The notes under the pieces are model-generated. The model was not told the origin of the DNA and searched no databases. It saw nothing but the letters and a program-made list of their open reading frames with translations. Made by a program: the position numbers and the translations under genes. A DNA stretch of 64,000 bases, taken from IMG/VR virus record IMGVR_UViG_3300047312_000028, positions 112,326-176,325 of that record; one strand, written 5' to 3'. The DNA comes from a virus. Shown here piece by piece: positions 33,392 through 41,013 of the stretch (position 1 is its first letter; every line of letters starts with the position of its first letter).

Positions 33392-34273
33392 ATGAGCAAG
33401 CGTGATTTGGTAATCGGTGCAGTAACAGGCTACAAGTTCAATCAACTTCTCCCTTGGGTCAATAGTCTAGATCGATCAGGCTTTGAAGGTATCAAGGCCT
33501 TGATTATGTACAACACAGACTTTGACACTGTGCGCGAACTCAACAACCGCGGATACGCGACGATTCTTCTTGGTAAAGATGATACAAAAGGAAACTTCGT
33601 TTATCATAAACAAGACTTTGCCATTGTAGTCGAACGGTTCCTCCATTACTATCTCTTCCTTGGTAACAACGACAATGCTAACATCGTCCGAAATGTCATT
33701 GCAACCGATGTGAAGGATGTAATCTTCCAACATAACCCATCTACTTACCTCGATACACTAGAAGCCCGTAAGAAGAAGCTGGTAGCTTCCTCTGAAGCGA
33801 TTGCTTATGAACATGAGCCGTGGGGCGCCAACAATCTATTACAGTCATTTGGTATCGAGATGTACGAACGACACAAGTCCAATATCGTTGTAAACTGCGG
33901 AGTCATTGCAGGTGAATTTTCAACGTTCATGGGATTGTGTAAGACGATCTATTTGGCATGTGCTGGCACGGTGCAACATGTGCCTGGAGGTGGCGGTCCC
34001 GATCAAGCAGCATTGAACTTGATGATGGAGACTCCCGCCTATCAAGATATCACCGACTTTGCGACACATGAGTATCCTTGGGCTGCACAATTGGGTACGA
34101 CAATGGATCCCAATAAGATCAATGCGTATCTTCCCAACATTCACGAAGCATTGCCGGTCTTCAACCCAACTACAAATATGGTGGAAACGCCATCTGGTAT
34201 GCCGTATGCGATTGTACACCAGTGGGATCGTGTCCCTGAAGTCAAGCAAGCTGTGGAGAAACTTTATCTATGA
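33392..34273 (+). CDS. glycosyltransferase-like protein (GT-A, nucleotide-sugar)
   Basis: 293 aa from ATG 33392 (GGAG upstream). NVIATDVKDVIFQHNP is the D-x-x-D-type nucleotide-sugar site; IVVNCGVIAGEFSTFMGLCKTIYL and GGGGPDQAALNLMM are typical of phage enzymes of this kind. First gene of the sugar-modification island; stop overlaps the next ATG. Confidence 0.75.
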   Translation: MSKRDLVIGAVTGYKFNQLLPWVNSLDRSGFEGIKALIMYNTDFDTVRELNNRGYATILLGKDDTKGNFVYHKQDFAIVVERFLHYYLFLGNNDNANIVRNVIATDVKDVIFQHNPSTYLDTLEARKKKLVASSEAIAYEHEPWGANNLLQSFGIEMYERHKSNIVVNCGVIAGEFSTFMGLCKTIYLACAGTVQHVPGGGGPDQAALNLMMETPAYQDITDFATHEYPWAAQLGTTMDPNKINAYLPNIHEALPVFNPTTNMVETPSGMPYAIVHQWDRVPEVKQAVEKLYL

Positions 34274-35292
34274 GCACTGTAGAAGAATCCCCTGAGAATC
34301 GGAAAGTACCAGTCGTTCAAGAACCAGAACGACTGAGACGTATATGTTATGTGGTACATCGTTATGCGCCATATCCGGGTGGCTCTGAGAACTATGTACG
34401 CGACATGGCAGAAGAAACTGCTATGAGAGGTCACCATGTGGCGGTGTTCGCAGGTGAGCACATGGGTAATCAACGAGGCATTCGTGTGACTTCAGACCCA
34501 GCGATTCTGATGGAACGTTGGGATTTGATTGTCGTACATGGTGGTGATGTAGCGGTACAGAACTTCGTCTTGAACAATGCACACCGACTTGGTGGTCCTG
34601 TGCTCTATATGCTCATTATGCCCTCCCACTCTGTTGAATGCGTAGGAGCACTCCATAAAGCTGCATACATAGGATGCTCGACATATGCAGACTGGCGACA
34701 TGTAACATCATATAATGCTCAAAATCGTTCGGTCAGAATTCGTCATGGAATCAACCTTGACTCTTCTGTGGGCACTCCAGGCTTCCGTAAGAAGTACAAT
34801 ATTAAAACTAGGTACATGTTCTTATCATCTGGAGGATATTGGGCCAACAAAGCATTTAATGAATTGGTTGAGACCTTCAATAAGGTCAATCGCCATGATG
34901 TTACGTTAGTTCTAACTGGCTATGACAATCGATCAAACTTGATGCCCAAAGCGAGTGAATTTGTGAAACCGTTCTTGTTAGATGATCGTGGGGAGATGTT
35001 ATCGGCCCTTATGGATTCCGATCTATATATCCTCAATAGTCACAGTGAGGGGTTTGGATTGGTGTTGCTTGAATCGATGTTGAATCTAACCCCGTGGGTG
35101 GGGCGACACATTGCAGGCGCAGAACTCATGAGAGAATTTGGGAAGACATATACCACGCAAAATGAACTAGCTCGATATCTGAATGACTTTGTGGGGCAGA
35201 CTGCGGCGCATTTACTCGAATCACAGAAGTATGTTATGTCCACGCACCTTATTAGACATACGGTCTCTGATATCTTAAGGGTATTTAAGTGA
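34270..35292 (+). CDS. GT4-type glycosyltransferase (GT-B fold)
   Basis: 340 aa. RRICYVVHRYAPYPGGSENYVRDMAEETAMRGHHVAVF is the N-terminal Rossmann domain with GGxE loop; RIRHGINLD and the C-terminal NSHSEGFGLVLLESMLN (EX7E-like nucleotide-sugar motif) are typical of family GT4. The first ~15 residues are an extra polar tail. It transfers a sugar to an unknown acceptor. ATGA overlap with the previous gene. Confidence 0.9.
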   Translation: MSTVEESPENRKVPVVQEPERLRRICYVVHRYAPYPGGSENYVRDMAEETAMRGHHVAVFAGEHMGNQRGIRVTSDPAILMERWDLIVVHGGDVAVQNFVLNNAHRLGGPVLYMLIMPSHSVECVGALHKAAYIGCSTYADWRHVTSYNAQNRSVRIRHGINLDSSVGTPGFRKKYNIKTRYMFLSSGGYWANKAFNELVETFNKVNRHDVTLVLTGYDNRSNLMPKASEFVKPFLLDDRGEMLSALMDSDLYILNSHSEGFGLVLLESMLNLTPWVGRHIAGAELMREFGKTYTTQNELARYLNDFVGQTAAHLLESQKYVMSTHLIRHTVSDILRVFK

Positions 35293-35915
35293 ACCTAACG
35301 TTTGGTGTCTTGACAGCATACGAAGATCACACACGGCTGAACGCGGTGATTCAGTCGATCAAAGATTTGAATGTACCAAACTCTGAGGTGATTGTTGCGG
35401 GGTCTTATAGTCCAAATAAGCTTCCTACAACAGGCGCCTTTGAAGGAGTTGGACATATTCTCACTGACGGTTGGATCACTCGTAAGAAGAACTTAATTGC
35501 CAATCTAGCCCTCGGTGAAGTGTTAGTGCTTGTTCATGACTATTATCTCTTTGATAAAGGGTGGTATCGATCATATGAGAAGTTTGGGTATGATTGGGAT
35601 ATTTGCAGCAATCCGCAGTTTCTACAGAATGGGCGGAGACATTTTACTGATTGGGTGGTGTGGGATTCCCCGACCTATCCAAGGTATCATTCGTTGTGTT
35701 ATGACGATTTGAGTCAAACTAAATATCAGTATATTTCAGGTGGTTATTTTCTTGTGAAGAGAGATTTCTTACAAGCGTACCCCCTTAACGAAGAGATGCA
35801 ACCTGGGTCACCAGAAGACGTTGAGTGGAGTCTACGAGTCAGAGACGTAGCAACAATCAAATGCAACCCGTGGGCAATCGTTCGCCACAATAAGAGGCAC
35901 CGTGACTGCAAATAA
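35289..35915 (+). CDS. GT2-like glycosyltransferase
   Basis: 208 aa, GTG start overlapping the previous stop (GTGA). MNLTFGVLTAYEDHTRLNAVIQSIKDLNVPNSEVIVAGS is the GT-A nucleotide-binding half; WITRKKNLIANLALGEVLVLVHDYY has the acidic HD.Y in place of DxD; GGYFLVKRDFL and GSPEDVEWSLRV form the acceptor part. Sugar and target unknown. Confidence 0.78.
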   Translation: MNLTFGVLTAYEDHTRLNAVIQSIKDLNVPNSEVIVAGSYSPNKLPTTGAFEGVGHILTDGWITRKKNLIANLALGEVLVLVHDYYLFDKGWYRSYEKFGYDWDICSNPQFLQNGRRHFTDWVVWDSPTYPRYHSLCYDDLSQTKYQYISGGYFLVKRDFLQAYPLNEEMQPGSPEDVEWSLRVRDVATIKCNPWAIVRHNKRHRDCK

Positions 35916-37275
35916 ACTTGTGATATTTGATTTAGATGGTGTATTAGTTAAGAGTCGAGAGATTCACTTTGAGGCGCTGAATAAGGCCTTAGCTGAAGTG
36001 CATCCTAATTGGGAGATCGGTTGGGAGGAACACCTCGCTAAGTATGATGGTCTCCCTACAACAAAGAAACTTCAATTACTCACGGAAGAGAAAGCATTTC
36101 CAGAACACTACTACGATCAAATTTGGAAAGCCAAACAAAAATATACAGTCGAACTCTATCAACAGATACAACCTAGTATCAAGCTGCAAGGACTATTAAA
36201 ACATTTAAAGGATTGTAATATCAGAATCGCCGTAGCATCTAATAGCATACGTGAGACCATGGAAACGGCGTTGATTCGTTTGGGTATAAGAAGTATGGTA
36301 GGATGCACAGTGTCTAATGAAGATGTGCAGTATCCTAAGCCGTATCCGGAAATGTACTGGAACTGTATGTCGTTCTTTAAGGCGCTACCAGAGAACACTG
36401 TGATTATCGAAGACTCTCATATCGGTAGGGAGGCTGCACTTGCAAGTAGAGCACATTTAGTTCCTGTGAGTGACCCTGAAGACCTCACATGGAAGACGAT
36501 CAGCCATACCATCGACATATTAAATGGTGTAGGCAAGACCAACGTGCCATGGCGCAATAAGAAGATGAATGTGGTCATTCCTATGGCAGGTCATGGTTCA
36601 CGCTTTGCACAAGCAGGCTACACATTCCCAAAGCCACTCATTGAAGTGAACGGCAAGCCGATGATTCAGCTTGTCGTAGAGAACCTAAACATCGACGCTC
36701 ACTACATTTTCATTGTGCAGAAAGAGCATCATGATAAGTACCAACTCAAGTATATGCTCAATCTGATTGCACCTGGTTGTGATATCGTACAAGTAGAAGG
36801 AGTAACAGAAGGCGCGGCATGCACCACGCTTCTTGCTTCGCACCTTTATGGTAATGGAGATCCTCTCTTGATTGCCAACTCCGATCAATTTATTAAATGG
36901 AACTCCAATGAATGTTTGTATGCGTTCACCGCAGACGGCATTGATGCTGGGTTGTTAACCTTTAAGTCGATACATCCTAAGTGGTCATTTGCTCGATTAG
37001 GACCTGATGGATTTGTTGCTGAAGTGGCAGAGAAGCGTCCTATCTCAGACTTAGCATCTGTGGGTATATACTACTGGAAGCAGGGGCTTGATTATGTGCT
37101 GTACGCAGATAGAATGCTCCGAAAAAACATTCGCGTCAACAATGAATTCTATGTGTGTCCTGTGCTCAACGAAGCAATCGCCGATGGGAAGAAAGTTCGC
37201 GTCAAGAGTGTGGAAGAGATGTGGGGTCTGGGTACACCTGAAGATTTGAAAACATATTTGGAGCATCATCCATGA
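35902..37275 (+). CDS. HAD phosphatase - sugar nucleotidyltransferase fusion
   Basis: 457 aa, GTG start with GAGG upstream. Residues 1-215 are a beta-phosphoglucomutase-like HAD hydrolase: VIFDLDGVLVKS (nucleophile Asp10, Asp12), VASNS and IIEDSHIG. From about 222 follows a nucleotidyltransferase: VVIPMAGHGSRFAQAGYTFPKPLIEVNGKPMIQ with PLLIANSDQFIKW and EMWGLGTPEDL. The second half would activate a sugar-1-phosphate with NTP; the first may dephosphorylate or isomerise a sugar phosphate. It likely makes the donor for the neighbouring glycosyltransferases. Confidence 0.88.
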   Translation: MTANKLVIFDLDGVLVKSREIHFEALNKALAEVHPNWEIGWEEHLAKYDGLPTTKKLQLLTEEKAFPEHYYDQIWKAKQKYTVELYQQIQPSIKLQGLLKHLKDCNIRIAVASNSIRETMETALIRLGIRSMVGCTVSNEDVQYPKPYPEMYWNCMSFFKALPENTVIIEDSHIGREAALASRAHLVPVSDPEDLTWKTISHTIDILNGVGKTNVPWRNKKMNVVIPMAGHGSRFAQAGYTFPKPLIEVNGKPMIQLVVENLNIDAHYIFIVQKEHHDKYQLKYMLNLIAPGCDIVQVEGVTEGAACTTLLASHLYGNGDPLLIANSDQFIKWNSNECLYAFTADGIDAGLLTFKSIHPKWSFARLGPDGFVAEVAEKRPISDLASVGIYYWKQGLDYVLYADRMLRKNIRVNNEFYVCPVLNEAIADGKKVRVKSVEEMWGLGTPEDLKTYLEHHP

Positions 37276-37802
37276 GTGTTATAGTAGAAGTAGGCGCCCA
37301 TTTAGGTGCTGAGACATTTAATTTTCTAGGCGATGCTGAGGCACTGGTCTATGCGTTTGAGCCAGAACAACGAAGCTTTGCAGAACTCTATCGTAAAGCA
37401 CAATCCTACCCACGACTCACGGTCCTTCCATTCGCTGTTGATATCGGGGACAATCAAGAACCATTGTTTCATAGAGAATCGGGATTCAGCACACTTGATC
37501 CTCCAGCATTCGGTTCGCAGAGTGCTCAATTTACGATGACATGGACCATTCGTCTAGACACGTTCATGACGCTCTATAACATCGAAAAGATTGATTATCT
37601 ACGAATCGACGCTCCACTACGGGAAGAGATGTGCTTGGAGAGTATCGACACCCGTATAAAAGACGTACAGAGAGGACGCATTCGACGCTACGGCCCTCGA
37701 TCCGTGGTTCCTGCATGGTTACTTGACCACGGCTTCCATCTTGAACTAGACACAACTTCTGATAATGTGACAGATCCTGATATTCGATTCTGGAGGACAT
37801 AA
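37272..37802 (+). CDS. FkbM-type methyltransferase
   Basis: 176 aa. IVEVGAHLGAETFNF (AdoMet loop), VYAFEPEQRSFAELYRKA, LPFAVDIGD, TWTIRLDTFMTLYNIEKIDYLRID follow the FkbM family plan. These enzymes O-methylate sugars. The C-terminal motif is degenerate around residues 120-145. It overlaps its neighbours by 4 and 1 bases in the same operon. Confidence 0.82.
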   Translation: MSVIVEVGAHLGAETFNFLGDAEALVYAFEPEQRSFAELYRKAQSYPRLTVLPFAVDIGDNQEPLFHRESGFSTLDPPAFGSQSAQFTMTWTIRLDTFMTLYNIEKIDYLRIDAPLREEMCLESIDTRIKDVQRGRIRRYGPRSVVPAWLLDHGFHLELDTTSDNVTDPDIRFWRT

Positions 37803-38581
37803 TGAATACGTGGATTTTGACATTTAACAGGCCAGCAGCACTTAATAGACAAATTTCTTCATTCAAAACATGGACAGGTGTGAATATTTTCACCAACCAC
37901 CCCTATGTGCAACTCAATCAGGAACACCATGATTCTCACTCCGCAGGGAATTTGCCAGTACTTTATAATTCACTCTCAGACCAAGAAGCAACTTCCTATT
38001 GTGCTAGAAGTTGGAACAACATATTCTTAAAGGGGTTTAAGTATGTCGATGAAATGATCTGTGTTCAAGATGATACCTTTATCACTGACCCAGAACGATT
38101 CAAGGACCTGATTCTCAGCAACAAAGACAAGTATGATTTGATATGGGGACCTGCTGGTGACCAGTTCTTCTACCTCAAAAAGAAAGTCCTACAGACGGTA
38201 GGATGGTTCGATGAACGCTACCTTGGTTGCTACTGTGGAGATGCTGATTGGCTCAAACGTGTGTGGAATAACTACGACCGTAACCGTTTGTCAATCTCCG
38301 AATCCCACGACTGGGGATTCAAACACAACAACATTGGGTTGGAGAATATCATCCCTACCCATATCAATTCTAAGCGAATTGACGCCACATATATAAATCA
38401 GCATGAGGAGATAGAACAGGCTGTAGGCGCCAAAACGAATCGTGTTCTTGAGCACTCTCAGTTATTCTATGAGGAGAAGTGGGGGCACCCACTCAATGGC
38501 AATCCATTGAATTCACGAGTGGAACCTCTTATCGAAGAGATTGATTGGTATCCGTGGTTCACAGAGAAGTATCTAAAGTAA
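37802..38581 (+). CDS. glycosyltransferase-like protein (GT-A)
   Basis: 259 aa. MNTWILTFNRPAALNRQISSFKTW starts a GT-A fold; MICVQDDTFITDPERF has the DD metal motif; VGWFDERYLGCYCGDADWLKRVW is the acceptor region seen in GT2-like enzymes. Last glycosyltransferase of the island. The target is unknown. Confidence 0.78.
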   Translation: MNTWILTFNRPAALNRQISSFKTWTGVNIFTNHPYVQLNQEHHDSHSAGNLPVLYNSLSDQEATSYCARSWNNIFLKGFKYVDEMICVQDDTFITDPERFKDLILSNKDKYDLIWGPAGDQFFYLKKKVLQTVGWFDERYLGCYCGDADWLKRVWNNYDRNRLSISESHDWGFKHNNIGLENIIPTHINSKRIDATYINQHEEIEQAVGAKTNRVLEHSQLFYEEKWGHPLNGNPLNSRVEPLIEEIDWYPWFTEKYLK

Positions 38582-38603
38582 TTTATTTTAACTAGGAGGT
38601 ATC

Positions 38604-39059
38604 ATGAAAAAGTTACTAAGTTTTATTGTGTTGGCATTTATGTTGGTGTTTGGATCAACATCCTATGCTGATACCACAACAAGTGCACCTATCAATATTG
38701 ACGGAAACGCATTCTATAATGCCACTTTCACACCGGCCGGTGGAACTTGTGTACTCTCTAACCAGATTCATATTGACGGTCTCAACCACGTCATGATCTA
38801 CTCTAAGGTTGATAATAACGCATTCGCTGAGGCTGGTGGTTATATGATCGTTGAATTCAGCCCAAATGGAGTGGTCTGGTATGATCTACAAGGAACGGGT
38901 TGGTCTTTTGCGTCAGGTTGGTTGGTGCCATTCCCACCTGCCAATGGGGTATATAATTACACATTTTCCTATCCTACAGGTTCTGTTGTGGCTACAGATA
39001 TTAGATTTAAGGTGTGTTTCGCTGTTGTTAATTTGACAGTCTCGGTATTTGGGAGGTAA
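38604..39059 (+). CDS. secreted protein with signal peptide
   Basis: 151 aa with AGGAGGT upstream. The N-terminus is a classic Sec signal (MKKLLSFIVLAFMLVFGSTSYA, cleavage before DTTT). The mature part is beta-rich, with many Asn, Gly and aromatic residues and a Cys early and late (a possible disulfide). It may be displayed in the periplasm or on the surface. No family recognised. Unusual amid cytoplasmic sugar-modification genes. Confidence 0.75.
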   Translation: MKKLLSFIVLAFMLVFGSTSYADTTTSAPINIDGNAFYNATFTPAGGTCVLSNQIHIDGLNHVMIYSKVDNNAFAEAGGYMIVEFSPNGVVWYDLQGTGWSFASGWLVPFPPANGVYNYTFSYPTGSVVATDIRFKVCFAVVNLTVSVFGR

Positions 39060-39060
39060 T

Positions 39061-39741
39061 ATGTCAGAACATTTGAAGCCTTTTTGGAACGAAGAAGCCT
39101 CCCGATGGTCCTTGACAAACAAGAACCCTCTTGTCGGTTGGTATGATGAACACATGAATGACACTCAAGAGGGGGAGATATTATTCCGAGGCATTCCAAC
39201 GAAGGTAGGCTCGCTGGCCTTAGAGTTTGGGTGTGGGCCGGGACGTAACTTCATTAAGTTCCGTGATTGGTTCAGCCGTATTGATGGAGTAGATATCTCT
39301 GATGAAATATTAAGAAAACTTCCTCTCAACTTAGCAGAGTCGAATACGCCAGTCCCAAATACATGGTTGATCGATGGTCACTCTCTACCCGAGGTGCCAT
39401 CCAACACCTATGATGTGGTATTCTCTATTATCTGTATGCAGCATATCTCTTGCCGATCCTGGCGCTTGGAGTTGTACAGAGAATTTATGAGAGTACTCAA
39501 GCCAGGTGGCTTCTTCACATTTCAGATGGGATTCGGCCCAGGCCATCCTATCTCACGGGATTACTTCCATGAATACGGGCCCGAAGACTTGATACATCGT
39601 GATACGAGGGTAGAAGATCCTGATGCACTTAAGAAGGATCTGATGGACCAAGGATTTGAGGGATTTGATTACAAACTTACTGTACCTTGTCATGACCAGC
39701 ATCCATCGTGGATTTGGGCGCGAGTGCAGAAGCCTTTATAA
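39061..39741 (+). CDS. class I methyltransferase, copy 1
   Basis: 226 aa from ATG 39061 (GGGAGGT upstream). LEFGCGPGRNFIKFRDWFSRIDGVDISDEIL is the AdoMet-binding motif I with acidic post-I; VVFSIICMQHISCRSWRLELYREFMRVLKPGGFFTFQMGFGPGH completes the fold. Clearly paralogous to the next gene. Substrate unknown; context suggests a sugar or small metabolite. Confidence 0.85.
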   Translation: MSEHLKPFWNEEASRWSLTNKNPLVGWYDEHMNDTQEGEILFRGIPTKVGSLALEFGCGPGRNFIKFRDWFSRIDGVDISDEILRKLPLNLAESNTPVPNTWLIDGHSLPEVPSNTYDVVFSIICMQHISCRSWRLELYREFMRVLKPGGFFTFQMGFGPGHPISRDYFHEYGPEDLIHRDTRVEDPDALKKDLMDQGFEGFDYKLTVPCHDQHPSWIWARVQKPL

Positions 39742-39757
39742 TATTTAAGAGGTTATT

Positions 39758-40504
39758 ATGAGCGTTGGAGAAAGCAGCTTTCTACAGAGACAACAGAGAT
39801 TTTGGGGCGACATTGCGAAGACCTGGAGTCTTCAGAATAAGAATCCTATCGTCGGTTGGTACAATGAGCACCAGAACTTTCCAGAGTACGATACGGTCCT
39901 GTTCAGAGATATTGCTATCACAGGGCAAGAGGTCGTACTTGAGTATGGTTGTGGGCCTGCACGAAACATCATTCGATGGTATGGAAAGTTCAAGCGTATT
40001 GATGGTGTAGACATTGCGCCTGAGTGCATCGAAAAAGCCAAGATCAACCTTGCCGCTTCGCGTCTTCCAGAACCCAATCTCTGGTCGAACGATGGTCGCT
40101 CACTTAATATGATCGACTCAGCAGGAAAAGATCCTAATAACCCAGGCCCAAGTGAGTGGCAGGGTTATGATATTGTGTTCATGGTGATTAGTCACCAGCA
40201 TATCACGTCCCGCGCTGTGCGTTTGCATTTGTATAGAGAATTCTTACGTGTCTTGAAGCCGGGCGGACACTTATGTTTCCAAACAGGCTTCGGTCCTGGA
40301 CATCCACGTTCTGTTGATTACTTTGCCGAAGACTTTAACACTGAAGCAGACTTCGTGGATAAAGACGTGCGAGTAGAGAACGTAGAGATTATCAAGGCCG
40401 ACTTGGTCAACCAGGGATTCACTTGGCTCGATCATGCAATCACGAGGACCTGTAAGGATGAACACCCAGCTTGGTTGTGGGTGCGTTGTCAAAAACCATT
40501 ATGA
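39758..40504 (+). CDS. class I methyltransferase, copy 2
   Basis: 248 aa. VLEYGCGPARNIIRWYGKFKRIDGVDIAPECIEKAKINL and MVISHQHITSRAVRLHLYREFLRVLKPGGHLCFQTGFGPGH align motif by motif with the preceding protein, including the shared NKNPIVGWYNEH-type N-terminus. The pair arose by tandem duplication. Copy 2 has an extra loop near 125-140. Probably the same class of substrate. Confidence 0.87.
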   Translation: MSVGESSFLQRQQRFWGDIAKTWSLQNKNPIVGWYNEHQNFPEYDTVLFRDIAITGQEVVLEYGCGPARNIIRWYGKFKRIDGVDIAPECIEKAKINLAASRLPEPNLWSNDGRSLNMIDSAGKDPNNPGPSEWQGYDIVFMVISHQHITSRAVRLHLYREFLRVLKPGGHLCFQTGFGPGHPRSVDYFAEDFNTEADFVDKDVRVENVEIIKADLVNQGFTWLDHAITRTCKDEHPAWLWVRCQKPL

Positions 40505-40974
40505 TCTATATTGCGCACAGAGGTAATATCAAAGGTTCGGATCCTCAACGAGAAAATGCGCCTGGATACATCGACGAGGCTTTGAACCTGGGGTATAAAG
40601 CTGAGGTTGATCTGTGGGCAGAGGGTGACCAATTGTGGCTCGGCCACGATGCTCCCCTTTACCCAATCTACATTGATTTCATTCGATGTAGACAACGAGA
40701 ACTCTTTGTTCACTGCAAGAATACAGATGCACTAGATGCCGTAAGATCAGGTAAAGTTGATGCCCATTACTTCTTTCACCAACATGATGACTACACATTG
40801 ACCAGTGAAGGCCTTGTATGGGTCTATCCTGGTCGCATGATGTGTGATAAGTCAATCCTCGTCCTTCCTGAGTCGTGGCTTAACAACGATCAGTATGTTG
40901 ATTACATAGAGCGATGGCAAGGTAAGATCGTTGGTGTGTGTTCAGATTTTGTTGACACACTCAAGACTTTATAA
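40501..40974 (+). CDS. GDPD-like phosphodiesterase family protein
   Basis: 157 aa from ATG 40501 (ATGA overlap). IYIAHRGNIKG, ENAPGYIDEALNLGYKAEVDLWAEGDQLWLGHD reproduces the start of glycerophosphodiester phosphodiesterases (HRG, E.D, LWLGHD). It is shorter than cellular enzymes (about 240 aa) and ends soon after the second His region. It may act on a phosphodiester-linked sugar or lipid; activity unverified. A late promoter overlaps its stop codon. Confidence 0.75.
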   Translation: MIYIAHRGNIKGSDPQRENAPGYIDEALNLGYKAEVDLWAEGDQLWLGHDAPLYPIYIDFIRCRQRELFVHCKNTDALDAVRSGKVDAHYFFHQHDDYTLTSEGLVWVYPGRMMCDKSILVLPESWLNNDQYVDYIERWQGKIVGVCSDFVDTLKTL

Positions 40975-40977
40975 ATA
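40970..40977 (+). promoter_or_regulatory. T4-type late promoter TATAAATA
   Basis: Perfect late-promoter core overlapping the previous stop codon, 37 bp upstream of the TTG start at 41014. It is expected to be read by the gp55-like sigma factor with gp45. Confidence 0.8.
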
Positions 40978-41013
40978 CACCACAATCTAATATTCCTGTA
41001 GAGGGGATAGTCC

